64,000 nt of DNA from assembly GCF_031885415.1 (NCBI RefSeq), contig NZ_CP116871.1, forward strand, positions 2,480,001-2,544,000, written 5' to 3'. Each line of letters begins with the position of its first letter. Position 1 is the stretch's first letter. Source of the stretch: Microbacterium forte. Lineage in GTDB: Bacteria > Actinomycetota > Actinomycetes > Actinomycetales > Microbacteriaceae. Shown here in pieces: positions 34,860-45,579 of this stretch. The translations under genes and the position numbers were made by a program. Below the pieces are notes generated by a model. That model had not been told where the DNA came from, made no database searches, and saw nothing but the letters and a program-made list of their open reading frames with translations.

Positions 34860-35915
34860 ATGAAGGCTTTCGGATTCCTCTCCTTCGGGCACTATGCAGA
34901 CGTGCCCGGTTCGGCGACCCGCACCGCGGGAGACATGCTGAAGCAGACCATCGAGATCGCGGAGGGTGCAGACGAGATCGGCGTGAACGGCGCCTCGGTG
35001 CGCGTTCACCACTGGGCACGGCAGGCCGCCTCGCCCATGCCGCTGCTGTCGGCCATGGCCGCGCGCACGAAGCGCATCGAGGTCGGCACCGGCGTGATCG
35101 ACATGCGGTACGAGAACCCCTTCCAGTTCGCCGAAGAGGCCGCCGCCCTCGACCTGATCGCCGACGGGCGCATCGCGCTCGGCGTGAGCCGGGGGTCACC
35201 CGAGACGGCTCTGCGCGGCTACGAGACCTTCGGCTTCCATGACGAGGAAGACCCCGAGCGGGGCAGCGTGATCGCTCGCGAGAAGTTCGATCTCTTCCTC
35301 CGTGCCATCGATGGTGAGGGTCTCGCCCCCGGCGACCCCCGCATGGTCGGCGCCGGGCGCTATCTCGCGATCGAGCCGCAGTCGCCGACTCTGCGCGACC
35401 ACATCTGGTGGGGCTCCGGGTCACGGGCCACGGCTGAGGAGACCGGACGCAAGGGCCTGAACATGATGAGCTCCACGCTTCTCACCGAGGCGACAGGCGT
35501 GCCTTTCCACCAGCTGCAGCGCGAGCAGATCGACCTCTTCCGCGCCGCCTACAAAGAGGCCGGTCACACCGGTGCACCGCGAGTCTCGGTCAGCCGCAGC
35601 GTGTTCCCGCTGGTCTCCGACATGGACAGGGCGTACTTCGGCCTGCGCAGCGAGGAGAACGCCGACCAGATCGGCATCATCGACGGCTTCCGCTCGACGT
35701 TCGGCAAGACGTATGCGGCCGAGCCGGACGTGCTCATCCAGCAGCTCCTGGCCGACGAGGCGGTCATGTCGGCAGACACACTGCTGCTGACGATCCCGAA
35801 CCAGTTGGGGCCCGCCTACAACCTCCACGTGCTCGAGTCGTTCGCGACGCACGTCGCTCCGGCACTCGGCTGGAAGCCGAACACCGAAGGGCCTGTGCAG
35901 GGCGATCCGGTCTGA
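34860..35915 (+). CDS. LLM class flavin-dependent oxidoreductase
   Basis: The start at ATG 34860 (MKAFGFLSFGHYADV) gives 351 residues; no in-frame start exists nearer to the preceding gene, and a Shine-Dalgarno is not obvious. The bacterial luciferase-like TIM barrel is recognised from EIGVNGASVRVHHWA, KRIEVGTGVIDMRYENP and ALGVSRGSPETALRGYE. Such enzymes use FMN or F420 to oxidise or reduce aldehydes and other small compounds. The substrate is unknown. It lies 40 bp downstream of the methyltransferase and could be co-transcribed; a terminator hairpin follows. Confidence 0.88.
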   Translation: MKAFGFLSFGHYADVPGSATRTAGDMLKQTIEIAEGADEIGVNGASVRVHHWARQAASPMPLLSAMAARTKRIEVGTGVIDMRYENPFQFAEEAAALDLIADGRIALGVSRGSPETALRGYETFGFHDEEDPERGSVIAREKFDLFLRAIDGEGLAPGDPRMVGAGRYLAIEPQSPTLRDHIWWGSGSRATAEETGRKGLNMMSSTLLTEATGVPFHQLQREQIDLFRAAYKEAGHTGAPRVSVSRSVFPLVSDMDRAYFGLRSEENADQIGIIDGFRSTFGKTYAAEPDVLIQQLLADEAVMSADTLLLTIPNQLGPAYNLHVLESFATHVAPALGWKPNTEGPVQGDPV

Positions 35916-35937
35916 CGACCTGTCGGCTCGGGCGACG

Positions 35938-35968
35938 AAAGGGCGGATGCTGACAGCGTCCGCCCTTT
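35938..35968. terminator. Terminator between the LLM oxidoreductase and ASCH genes
   Basis: AAAGGGCGGATGCT pairs with AGCGTCCGCCCTTT (one mismatch) around a GAC loop. Flanking A- and T-runs make it usable from both directions between the convergent genes. Confidence 0.8.
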
Positions 35969-36025
35969 CCTTGTCGCGGACCGCGGATTCCGGGCTGACC
36001 GTGCTCTGCGGTGCGGAGGCGTCGG

Positions 36026-36487
36026 TCAGGCGGGGTGGACGACGCGAAAGCGCTCGCAGATGATCGGCATGTCGGCCTCGAATCCCCGGGGGTTCTCGGA
36101 GTGGGCGCGCCAGTACCGCTCGTGCGATTCGCGCCAGTAGGTGAGGGTGCGGTCTCCCTCTCCTTCCGCGTGCGCGTGCTCGTCGGTGACCTCGTCGAAG
36201 GGCACAGTACGGACCGCGGTCGTCTCGAGCACGGCGCGCGGAGCGCCGGATCCGTCGAGGATGATGCTCAGCTCTCCGACGTACGGCTCGGGGTCACCCG
36301 TCTCGTCGTAGTCCCACTGCGAGGAGGCGGTGCCGGTCTTCACGCCGGCGAGGACGAGCGCGAGCAGAGAATCGGCATGGTCGGGCGTCGCGCCGAAGGC
36401 CCAGGCGCCGGGCGTCTGCTCCGGAAGCGCAGGATTCTCTGCGCGGACATGGTTCCAGAAGGCGGTGAGCGCGGCACTGTCGGTCAT
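36026..36487 (-). CDS. ASCH domain protein
   Basis: The 153-residue ASCH-family protein has a beta-barrel related to PUA. Recognisable elements are the conserved GVKTGTAS (K/T binding loop), EPYVGELSIILDGSG, AVRTVPFDEVTDEHAHAEGE and the C-terminal PIICERFRVV. ASCH proteins bind RNA or modified nucleosides, and some act as cytidine-derivative amidohydrolases; the function here is not fixed. It is a single gene, convergent with the LLM oxidoreductase and 20 bp downstream of the phosphoesterase gene. Confidence 0.88.
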   Translation of the reverse strand: MTDSAALTAFWNHVRAENPALPEQTPGAWAFGATPDHADSLLALVLAGVKTGTASSQWDYDETGDPEPYVGELSIILDGSGAPRAVLETTAVRTVPFDEVTDEHAHAEGEGDRTLTYWRESHERYWRAHSENPRGFEADMPIICERFRVVHPA

Positions 36488-36507
36488 GCGGCAAGCCTAT
36501 TGCCGTG

Positions 36508-38265
36508 CTACTTGGCCGCGGGGCCGAACAGCTCCTCGCCGTGCTCGTGCAGCAGCCGGTAGGCGTCGGCGAACGTCTCGGGCTCGGGTTCGCCCGGCTT
36601 GCCGTACTTGGCGATCAGCAGACCGAGCAGACCTCGGGCAGGCGGGGTGAGCGGTTTCATCTCGGTGGGGTCACCGGGCTTCGGCTCCGCACGCTCGGGG
36701 TTCGGCGGCGTGTAGGCGGGTGTCGTGACGGGCCAGTCGGCGGGATGCCGGGGCTGGTCGAGGTTCACGGCGGCGAAGAGCGTGTTCGCCGACTGGTCGC
36801 GGTCGTTGAGCGGCTTCAGGCCGTGCAGGCGCGAGAGGGTGGCCGTGACCGACCCGTGGTGCATCTCGTCGTGGACGATGGTTCCTCGACGCGTGTACGC
36901 CGACACCGCGATCGCCGGCACACGGCATCCGAGTCGATCGAACGTGAAACCCATCTCGCCCGCCCCGGTGTCCTTCGTCGGCTTCGTCGCCGAGGGGGGA
37001 GGCACATGGTCGTAGCACCCGCCGTGCTCGTCGAAGGTGATGAGCAGCAGGGTGTTGACCGCGTTCGAGCCCTGGGGCGACGCGCTGGTGCGCACCGCCT
37101 CGTAGATGTCGTGGATCAGACGGTCTCCGGCCCGGACATCGGAGATCGCGCTGTCGTAGACGGGCTCGCCGTCGACGACACTCTCGCGAGGCGACCCGAA
37201 CGGCGGGTGGAAGTCGTTGTGGTCGTAGACCATGCGCGGTTCGATGAACGCGTATGCCGGCAGGGTGCCGTTCTTCGCCTCTGCGTAGAAGTCCTCCATC
37301 GTGCCGAAGTGCTCGGTGCGCCAGTACTTCTCGAGCACTGCGGCGTGCAGCATCCCCGTGAACGACACCAGCTGGAGCTTGTCGATGTAGATCTTCCAGC
37401 TGACCTTCTCGTCTTCGAGCCGATTGAACACCGTCGGCGCCGCAGGGGCGTCGAGCCACTTGCGGTAGCCGCCGCCCGCCTGGTTGGTGACGAAGCCGTG
37501 CGAGGTCGACGCGTGGAAGAACGACCGGTTGCAGAACGTCTGCGACGGAACCCCGGCATACCAGTGGTCGAACACCGCGAACTCGGAGGCGAGCGTCGAC
37601 AGCACGGGCAGCATCTCAGGGGAGAAGGAGCCCATGATGTGCGCGGCCTCCTCGGGCTTGGGCTCGACGCCCTTGCGCAGGCGGCGGAAGTTGATGATGT
37701 AATCCTCGAGGAACCCCGACATCGTCGCCTTCTCGCCGTGTGTCGGTGCGTTGAACGGGGCCGACATCTGATCGACGAACAGGTCGGCGTTGTCCTTCGG
37801 GTCGACCGTGCCGAAGATCTGCGTGTTGACGTGCGGATACTCCTCGCCCGGGTCGGGGTCGGGCAGGCTCATGATCCGGTCGGTGTCTCCGGTGTAGACG
37901 TGTGCGTCGACGACCGTGCCGTCGGCCGCGGTGTTGCTGTGCGTGCCGAAAGCGAGACCCTCGAACTTCTCGCCTTTCGGAAGCGTCTCCTTTGAGTACA
38001 GATAGCCGAGCAGGTTGTCGAACGACCGGTTCTCGCCCATCACCACGACGAGGTGGTCGAAGCCGGGTTCGCTGCGCGGAGTCAGCGCGGCGAACGGATC
38101 GGGGTCGGAGGCGAAGCCCTTTCGCTGATTCGCGACGTTCACACCGATCGCCGCACCTCCGGCGCCGCCGATCACGGCGCCGGCCAGTGCGGCGCCGCCC
38201 ATCTTGAGGAATCCTCGCCGGGAGGGCTCAGGCGCGGTGGGGGACTCGCTCTGTTCTCCGGTCAC
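36508..38265 (-). CDS. Tat-exported phospholipase C-like phosphoesterase
   Basis: From GTG 38265 the protein has 585 residues. A twin-arginine signal (PSRRGFLKMGGAALAGAVIG) marks it for export by the Tat pathway. The phosphoesterase (PF04185) fold shows the N-terminal MGENRSFDNLLGYL metal/active-site motif, central SPEMLPVLSTLASEFAVFDHW, and TFDEHGGCYDHVPPP. The C-terminus contains the conserved HHGSVTATLSRLHGL. The family includes phospholipase C and AcpA-like acid phosphatases, so the likely role is cleavage of phosphate esters or phospholipids outside the cell, perhaps for phosphate supply. Which substrate cannot be decided. Confidence 0.88.
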   Translation of the reverse strand: MTGEQSESPTAPEPSRRGFLKMGGAALAGAVIGGAGGAAIGVNVANQRKGFASDPDPFAALTPRSEPGFDHLVVVMGENRSFDNLLGYLYSKETLPKGEKFEGLAFGTHSNTAADGTVVDAHVYTGDTDRIMSLPDPDPGEEYPHVNTQIFGTVDPKDNADLFVDQMSAPFNAPTHGEKATMSGFLEDYIINFRRLRKGVEPKPEEAAHIMGSFSPEMLPVLSTLASEFAVFDHWYAGVPSQTFCNRSFFHASTSHGFVTNQAGGGYRKWLDAPAAPTVFNRLEDEKVSWKIYIDKLQLVSFTGMLHAAVLEKYWRTEHFGTMEDFYAEAKNGTLPAYAFIEPRMVYDHNDFHPPFGSPRESVVDGEPVYDSAISDVRAGDRLIHDIYEAVRTSASPQGSNAVNTLLLITFDEHGGCYDHVPPPSATKPTKDTGAGEMGFTFDRLGCRVPAIAVSAYTRRGTIVHDEMHHGSVTATLSRLHGLKPLNDRDQSANTLFAAVNLDQPRHPADWPVTTPAYTPPNPERAEPKPGDPTEMKPLTPPARGLLGLLIAKYGKPGEPEPETFADAYRLLHEHGEELFGPAAK

Positions 38266-38336
38266 GATGCCGATCCTAGGACGCGGAGGGTGTCGACGCA
38301 CGGGATGCGGAACGCGGCGCCGCTACGGTGGGGGGC

Positions 38337-38630
38337 ATGAGCTACGCAGGAGAGTCCTCGATCGAGGCGCGCGTCCGGGCGGTCAACGCCGATTTCGGTC
38401 GCCGTCAGACGCGGCTGTTCGTCACGTTCGCGCTGATCGAGGGCCCGGTGCTGCTTCTCCTCGCTGTCGCGATCTACGGCTTCGAGCTGATCGACCCCGA
38501 GATCGGGATCTGGTTCATCGTCGCCGTCGCGGTGATCGGCGGGTTCCTGATGAGCATGCTCCTCATGCGGCTGGTGCAGGCGAGAGCTCGCGCGGTCGCG
38601 CAGGCCAAGGGCGAGAACCCCTTGTTCTGA
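38337..38630 (+). CDS. Small two-helix membrane protein
   Basis: The 97-residue product starts at ATG 38337 behind a GGGGG run. An N-terminal soluble amphipathic segment precedes two membrane helices, about 30-50 (FVTFALIEGPVLLLLAVAIY) and 58-80 (IWFIVAVAVIGGFLMSMLLM), and a basic Ala-rich C-terminal helix. No family is recognised. It is divergently transcribed from the phosphoesterase and lies 62 bp upstream of the CCA nucleotidyltransferase gene. Confidence 0.7.
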   Translation: MSYAGESSIEARVRAVNADFGRRQTRLFVTFALIEGPVLLLLAVAIYGFELIDPEIGIWFIVAVAVIGGFLMSMLLMRLVQARARAVAQAKGENPLF

Positions 38631-38692
38631 CACCCTGCCCGGACACACCAGCCGCCGACGGATGACACCCGCACCCCGGTACGCTGGAACCC

Positions 38693-40120
38693 ATGCTCAA
38701 TATGGCTGACGGCCTCGTCCGTCTCGGCGCGCTCGCCGAGAACCCGGTCGTCCGCACCCTCGCCGGGGCGTTCGAGGCAGCGGGCTTCGACCTCGCCGTG
38801 GTCGGCGGACCCGTGCGTGACGCGCTGATCGGCAGGCCGACGCACGACCTCGACTTCACGACGAACGCGATGCCGGACGACATCCTGCGCATCGTCAAGC
38901 CGATCTCGACCGCCCAGTGGGACATCGGCCGCGCATTCGGCACCATCGGCGCGCGTGTGCAGGGCGAACAGGTCGAGGTCACGACGTACCGGGCCGACAG
39001 CTATGACGGCGTGACCCGCAAGCCGACCGTCGAGTTCGGCGACACGATCGAGGCCGACCTGCACCGACGCGACTTCACCGTCAACGCGATGGCGCTGCTC
39101 GTGCCGGCTGTGAAGCTCGTGGACCCGACCGGGGGAGTCGAAGACCTCATCGCAGGTGTCCTGCGCACGCCGGCGAGCCCTCACGTGTCGTTCGGCGACG
39201 ACCCGCTGCGCATGCTGCGCGCCGCGCGCTTCAGCGCTCAGCTCGGCTTCCGCATCGACGACGACACGTTCGACGCGATCACTCAGCTGCGAGCGACTCT
39301 CGAGATCGTGAGCCCGGAGCGCATCCAGTCGGAGCTCGTGCGGCTCATGCAGACCGACGACCCCGTGCGCGGCATCCGCGTGCTCGTCGAGACAGGTCTG
39401 ATCGAGGAGTTCCTGCCCGAGGTGAGCGCTCTGCGGCTCGAGGTCGACGAGCACCACCACCACAAGGACGTCTACGAGCACTCGCTCACGGTGCTCAACC
39501 AGGCGATCTCGCTCGAGCAGTCGCGCAACCCCGGGGCTGAACCTGACGTCGCACTGCGCATCGCCGCGCTTCTGCACGACATCGGCAAGCCCCGCACTCG
39601 CAAGCTCGAAGACGGCGGCGTCGTCACCTTCCACCACCACGACGTGGTCGGGGCGAGAATGGCGCGCAAGCGTCTGCAGGCGCTGCGGTTCGACACGGAC
39701 ACGACCGAGGCCGTGTCGAAGCTGATCGAACTGCATCTGCGGTTCTTCGGCTACGCCGAGGGCGCCTGGACGGATGCCGCGGTGCGCCGCTACGTGCGCG
39801 ATGCGGGCGACCAGCTCGAACGCCTGCACATCCTCACTCGCGCCGACGTCACCACGCGGAACAAGCGCAAGGCAGGGCGGCTCGCCTCGGCCTACGACGA
39901 CATCGAGTCGCGCATCGCCGCGTTGCGCGAGCAGGAGGAGCTCGACTCCATCCGCCCGGAGCTCGACGGCAACCAGATCCAGAGCATCCTCGGCATCGCG
40001 CCCGGCCGCGAGGTCGGCGAGGCCTACCGATTCCTGCTCGAGCTGCGCCTCGACGAGGGTGTCATCGGAACGGATGCCGCTGAGCAGCGCCTTCGCGAAT
40101 GGTGGGCCGCCCGGGCCTGA
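38693..40120 (+). CDS. cca: CCA tRNA nucleotidyltransferase
   Basis: The enzyme adds or repairs the 3' CCA of tRNAs; both tRNAs seen here lack an encoded CCA, so it is needed. The 475 residues have a class II nucleotidyltransferase head with VVGGPVRDALIG and the catalytic HDLDFTTNAMP (D-x-D), then RRDFTVNAMAL and GDDPLRMLRAARFS. A C-terminal HD domain (HHHHKDVYEHSLTVL, LLHDIGKPRTRK) is typical of actinobacterial members, sometimes labelled pcnB. Start is ATG 38693; ATG 38702 is possible. Confidence 0.94.
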   Translation: MLNMADGLVRLGALAENPVVRTLAGAFEAAGFDLAVVGGPVRDALIGRPTHDLDFTTNAMPDDILRIVKPISTAQWDIGRAFGTIGARVQGEQVEVTTYRADSYDGVTRKPTVEFGDTIEADLHRRDFTVNAMALLVPAVKLVDPTGGVEDLIAGVLRTPASPHVSFGDDPLRMLRAARFSAQLGFRIDDDTFDAITQLRATLEIVSPERIQSELVRLMQTDDPVRGIRVLVETGLIEEFLPEVSALRLEVDEHHHHKDVYEHSLTVLNQAISLEQSRNPGAEPDVALRIAALLHDIGKPRTRKLEDGGVVTFHHHDVVGARMARKRLQALRFDTDTTEAVSKLIELHLRFFGYAEGAWTDAAVRRYVRDAGDQLERLHILTRADVTTRNKRKAGRLASAYDDIESRIAALREQEELDSIRPELDGNQIQSILGIAPGREVGEAYRFLLELRLDEGVIGTDAAEQRLREWWAARA

Positions 40121-40319
40121 GCTCGCTCCGCGGGCGGGCACACCTGGGGATGCCCGTACGGCAGGTGCATGCCCAGAACACGCATGTCACCCTGCATCCG
40201 TGATCCGAGCATTCACCTGCGCGTGGATCTGAGTGCGCAACCGGAATATCGCGGGTACCGCCCGCGGCATCCGGCTCCTACACTGAGGTAACGCTCCACC
40301 GACGACGAATGGAGACGCC

Positions 40320-41645
40320 GTGGTTGTGTCGTGGCAGGTGTCACGTGATGGCCCTCCTGAGGCCTCTCGTCTCCTGATCGAGCGCGCGCATGAAGAGCTG
40401 ATCGCCGGCAACCTCGAAGATCATCGACTGCAGCAGGTGCGTCCTCTCGTCCGTGAGTCGTGGGTGCGGTCGTGGCGAGGCCGGGTCGGGCCCGAGGAGG
40501 CGCCGCGGATCGAGCTGGTGACCGAGGAGCTCGAGGCCTATCGACTCGCGCATCCGCTCGCATCCGCCATGGACATGATCCGCGCGCTGCTCCTGCCCGG
40601 CACCCCCGAGGAGGCGGGGGTCGTCGTCGCCGTGGGCGATCAGGCCGGTCGGCTGCTGTGGATCGAAGGCGACCGCCAACTGCAGTCGCTCACCGAGGGC
40701 ATGGGATTCGTCGCCGGCGCGAACTGGGCAGAGAACGCCGTCGGCACGACGGCACCGGGCACGGCTCTCACCCTCGATCAGTCGGTGCAGATCCGCGGGG
40801 CCGAGCACTACAACCGGCTGGTGCATCCGTGGTCGTGCACCGCGGCACCGGTCCGCGACCCCGAGACGCGGCGGGTGCTCGGAGTGATCGATGTCACGGG
40901 TGGTGACGAGGTCGTCTCGACCCAGGCGCGGTTGCTGGTCGACGCCACGGCGCGCGCCGTCGAGTCCGAGCTGATGGTGGCGCGGCTTCGGGCGCGCAGC
41001 GAGGCCCCACGCCCCGCGACGTTCTCGTCGCGCGCCAAGCCCACGACCCGCGCGACCCTGCACGTGCTCGGGCGAGACAGAGCGCGTCTCGAGACCGAGA
41101 CCGAGCTCGAGGAGTCGATGATCGAGCTGAGCGCCCGACATGCCGCGATCCTGCTCATGCTCGCAGTGAACCGCCAGGGCCTGTCTGCCGAGCGACTGAG
41201 CGAACTCGTGTACGGACCCGAAGCGTCTGCCGACACGCTGCGTCCTGAGATGGTGCGCCTGCGCAAGGTTCTCGAGAAGCACGCGCCCAGCCTCGTTCCG
41301 GAGTCCCGGCCCTACCGACTGACGGTGCCGCTCGAGACCGATGCGCACGACGTGCTCTCGCTGCTCGACCGAGGCGCACATCGTGTCGCCCTCACCGCCT
41401 ATCGCGGCCCTGTGCTTCCCGAGTCGACCTCGCCGGGTGTGGAGGAGTTCCGTGAGTCGGTGAGAGCGGCGCTGCGCGAGACGATGCTGTCGGAGGCGAG
41501 CCTCGACGTTCTGTTGGAATACGCGGAGATCCCGGAAGGGCAGGGGGATGCCGCGGCGCTGCGTCTCGCTCTCGAGATGCTGCCGGCCCGGTCTCCGAAG
41601 CGCGCCGGACTCGTCGCGCGCATCGAACGCATCGAAGATCGCTGA
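40320..41645 (+). CDS. GAF-domain transcriptional regulator
   Basis: The protein has 441 residues from GTG 40320. The N-terminal helix region ([14 protein letters not shown]) and the GAF domain (about 90-220, [20 protein letters not shown], then [10 protein letters not shown]) match the sensor half of AcoR/MimR-type activators. The AAA+ and Fis domains of those sigma-54 activators are absent. A C-terminal winged helix-turn-helix-like module is used instead ([37 protein letters not shown]), as in an actinobacterial subgroup. It lies 212 bp upstream of an aldehyde dehydrogenase, which it probably controls in response to an alcohol, aldehyde or acetoin-like ligand. Confidence 0.8.
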   Translation: MVVSWQVSRDGPPEASRLLIERAHEELIAGNLEDHRLQQVRPLVRESWVRSWRGRVGPEEAPRIELVTEELEAYRLAHPLASAMDMIRALLLPGTPEEAGVVVAVGDQAGRLLWIEGDRQLQSLTEGMGFVAGANWAENAVGTTAPGTALTLDQSVQIRGAEHYNRLVHPWSCTAAPVRDPETRRVLGVIDVTGGDEVVSTQARLLVDATARAVESELMVARLRARSEAPRPATFSSRAKPTTRATLHVLGRDRARLETETELEESMIELSARHAAILLMLAVNRQGLSAERLSELVYGPEASADTLRPEMVRLRKVLEKHAPSLVPESRPYRLTVPLETDAHDVLSLLDRGAHRVALTAYRGPVLPESTSPGVEEFRESVRAALRETMLSEASLDVLLEYAEIPEGQGDAAALRLALEMLPARSPKRAGLVARIERIEDR

Positions 41646-41763
41646 CCCGGGGTCATCCGGCTGACGGATCCCCGCCCGGCCGCCCACACGCCGACGGCAT
41701 ACCCGCCATCCGGGGAAGTATCAGCCGTTCGACGGATGCCGCCATGCCCGCCCCGCAACCGTT

Positions 41764-41794
41764 CGCAACGTTGCGCATCGGGACGCAACGTGCG
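41764..41794. promoter_or_regulatory. Candidate operator upstream of the aldehyde dehydrogenase
   Basis: CGCAACGTTGCG is a perfect 12-bp palindrome (41764-41775). A half-site CGCAACGTGCG follows at 41784-41794, and a GCAAC precedes it. The group lies 64-94 bp before the dehydrogenase start codon, a suitable place for binding by the neighbouring GAF regulator. Confidence 0.45.
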
Positions 41795-41857
41795 GCGACC
41801 TACCGTCGGATCACAGCCGCACGGCATCGGAGCCGCGGCCCGTCGAAGGAGTCACCG

Positions 41858-43423
<1,566 letters not shown>

Positions 43424-43466
43424 GTCAGGCCCCCGCCGCTATTTGCTCGAGCAGCGAAGCCCGCCT

Positions 43467-43565
43467 CCGGTCATTGAGCGAGGAGCGGAGCCCCGAGACG
43501 AAACGCGCTGAGCCGCTCGCCGCGTTTCGTCTCGGTCGGCTTCGCCGTCCTCGCTCAACGACCGG
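43467..43565. repeat. Long intergenic inverted repeat
   Basis: Left arm starts CCGGTCATTGAGCGAGGA and ends GAGACGAAACGCG; right arm is the imperfect reverse complement (CGCGTTTCGTCTCGG to CGACCGG) with a 13-nt loop. Each arm has about 41-45 nt. Related pieces occur at 52224-52266 and 52716-52759, so this is a dispersed palindromic element. Confidence 0.8.
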
Positions 43566-43587
43566 GAGCTGACGAAAGGTACGAATC

Positions 43588-44004
43588 ATGGTGAGCATCG
43601 GCACCTATCAGCGGGTCGACGTGACGGATGCCGCGGCATCCCTCATCCGCGACCTCACCGTGCAGCATGGGCCGCTGATGTTCCACCAGTCGGGCGGATG
43701 CTGCGACGGATCGTCGCCCATGTGCTACCCCGTGGGGATGTTCATCACAGGTCCGGGCGATGTGCTGCTGGGCGCACTCGACGTGGGGGTGGACTCCCCG
43801 GTCGAGGTCTTCATGTCGGAGTCGCAGTTCGAGTACTGGAAGTACACGCACCTCACGATCGACGTCGTGCCGGGGCGTGGCGCGGGGTTCTCGGTCGAGG
43901 GACCGACGGGAATGCGGTTCCTGATCCGCTCGCGGATGCTGAACGACGCGGAGCTGGAGTACTTCGGGCTCGCGGGTTCGGCGGGATCCACGGCTGCGGA
44001 CTGA
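43588..44004 (+). CDS. DUF779 domain protein
   Basis: The 138-residue protein begins MVSIGTYQRVDVTDAAASLI. The conserved core MFHQSGGCCDGSSPMCYPVG has a Cys-Cys pair and a further Cys that could bind metal or react with an aldehyde adduct. The rest is beta-rich. DUF779 genes consistently accompany aldehyde dehydrogenases of the preceding type, implying an accessory or maturation role that is not defined biochemically. The gene lies 164 bp after the dehydrogenase, separated by the inverted repeat, and is convergent with the ABC operon that follows. Confidence 0.85.
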   Translation: MVSIGTYQRVDVTDAAASLIRDLTVQHGPLMFHQSGGCCDGSSPMCYPVGMFITGPGDVLLGALDVGVDSPVEVFMSESQFEYWKYTHLTIDVVPGRGAGFSVEGPTGMRFLIRSRMLNDAELEYFGLAGSAGSTAAD

Positions 44005-44029
44005 TGCCACGTCACGCCGCAGGCGGCGC

Positions 44030-44785
44030 TCAGCGGGGGAGGCGCGGAACGGCGTCGACCAGCGCCCGCGTGTACGGATCCTGCGGGGCGTGCAGCACGG
44101 ATGCCGTGGCACCCTGCTCCACCACGTGACCGTTCTTCAGCACGACTGTCCGGTCGCACGCCGAGGCGATGGCCGTGAGGTCGTGCGACACCATCACGAG
44201 CGACAGGCCGTTCTCGCGGCGCAGGCGGTCGAGCAGCTCGAGCACCTGCACCCGGGTGGTGACGTCGAGAGCGCTCACGGGCTCATCGGCGAGCAGAACC
44301 CGCGGACGGGAGACGACGGCCCGTGCGATGGCGATGCGCTGACGCTGTCCGCCCGAGAACTCGTGGGGATAACGGTGCGCGGTGTCGGCGGGAAGGCCGA
44401 CCGACTCGAGGGATTCGGCGATGCGGCGCTGGGCGTCGGCACCGGATGCCAGGCGCAGTGACCGAAGCGGCTCGCCGATGATGCGGTCGATGCGCTGACG
44501 GGGGTCGAGCGACGAATACGGGTCTTGGAACACGGGCTGTACGCTCGCGCGGAAGCGACGCATCTGCGCGCGATCGCGCAGCGACAGGAGCTCGCCGTCG
44601 AACAGCACCTGCCCCTCCCGAGGCACGGCGAGGCCGAGCAGCAGACGCAGGATCGTCGATTTGCCGGCACCCGACTCGCCCACGAGCCCGAGGGAGTCGC
44701 CTTCATCGAGGCTCAGCGAGATGTCGTCGAGCACTCGATGAGAGCCGTACGCGAAGCCGGCGCCGCGCAGTTCGAGAAGGCTCAT
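44030..44785 (-). CDS. Peptide-type ABC transporter ATP-binding protein (DppF-like)
   Basis: The ATPase has 251 residues. Walker A is GESGAGKST near residue 37, the Q-loop is QPVFQDPYSSLDP, the signature FSGGQRQRIAIARAV, and Walker B VLLADEPVSALD, followed by the switch His in MVSHDLTAI. It lacks the extended C-terminal oligopeptide domain except for a short DPYTRALVDAV element. It is the last gene of the leftward peptide importer and shares an ATGA junction with the other ATPase gene. It powers uptake with 44782-45579. Confidence 0.93.
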   Translation of the reverse strand: MSLLELRGAGFAYGSHRVLDDISLSLDEGDSLGLVGESGAGKSTILRLLLGLAVPREGQVLFDGELLSLRDRAQMRRFRASVQPVFQDPYSSLDPRQRIDRIIGEPLRSLRLASGADAQRRIAESLESVGLPADTAHRYPHEFSGGQRQRIAIARAVVSRPRVLLADEPVSALDVTTRVQVLELLDRLRRENGLSLVMVSHDLTAIASACDRTVVLKNGHVVEQGATASVLHAPQDPYTRALVDAVPRLPR

Positions 44786-45579
44786 GCGCCCGCCTCCGTC
44801 GCATCGAGGAACGCGTCGAGTGCGCGAGCGCTGTCGACCAGCATCCGCGTATACGGCTCCACAGGGTTCCGCAGCACCTGGGCGACCGTGCCCTCTTCGA
44901 CCACGAGCCCATCGCGCAGGACGACGATGCGATCGACCATGCGCGACACGACGGCGAGATCGTGGCTGATGAACAGCAGCGCCATGCCTCGCTCGGCGAC
45001 GAGACGCTCGAGCAGGGCAAGCACGGCGTCCTGCACCGTCACGTCGAGAGCGGTCGTCGGCTCGTCGGCGATGAGCAGCTGCGGCTTGGCGGCGAGGGCG
45101 ATCGCGATAGCGACCCGCTGCCGCTGACCACCCGAGAGCTCGTGCGGGTAGGCGCGAGCGATGCGCGGGTCGGTGAGAGCGACCTCGTCGAGGGCGGCCG
45201 CCACCGCAGAACGCAGCTCGGCACCGCGCAGGCCGAGGTGTCGACGCAGCGGTTCGGCGATCTGGCGTCCCACCCGCATCAGCGGATCGAGCGCGGTGAG
45301 CGGCTCCTGGAACACGATCTGCGCGACGGGTCCGCGCAGAGGCCTGAGGTCGGCATCCCGCGCACCGACCACCTGGTGTTCGTCGAGCAGCACCGACCCG
45401 GAGGCCGTGAGCGAATCAGGAAGCAGACCGGTGACGGCGAGCGAGGTGAGCGACTTGCCCGACCCGGATTCGCCGATCAGGCCCAGACGCTCGCCGGGTG
45501 CGAGTGAGAACGACACATCGCGCACGAGTGCGCCCGATGCCGAACGCACGGTGAGGCCTGAGACGTCGAGGATGCTCAT
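44782..45579 (-). CDS. Peptide-type ABC transporter ATP-binding protein (DppD-like)
   Basis: ATG 45579 (MSILDVSGLTVRSASGAL) gives 265 residues; an open frame continues upstream only within the permease gene. Walker A is GESGSGKSLT, the Q-loop VFQEPLTALDP, the signature LSGGQRQRVAIAIALA, Walker B LLIADEPTTALD and the His switch FISHDLAVVS. The C-terminal PYTRMLVDSARALDAF is typical of the oligopeptide group. It overlaps both neighbours by 4 bp. Two different ATPases per importer are the norm in this family. Confidence 0.93.
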   Translation of the reverse strand: MSILDVSGLTVRSASGALVRDVSFSLAPGERLGLIGESGSGKSLTSLAVTGLLPDSLTASGSVLLDEHQVVGARDADLRPLRGPVAQIVFQEPLTALDPLMRVGRQIAEPLRRHLGLRGAELRSAVAAALDEVALTDPRIARAYPHELSGGQRQRVAIAIALAAKPQLLIADEPTTALDVTVQDAVLALLERLVAERGMALLFISHDLAVVSRMVDRIVVLRDGLVVEEGTVAQVLRNPVEPYTRMLVDSARALDAFLDATEAGA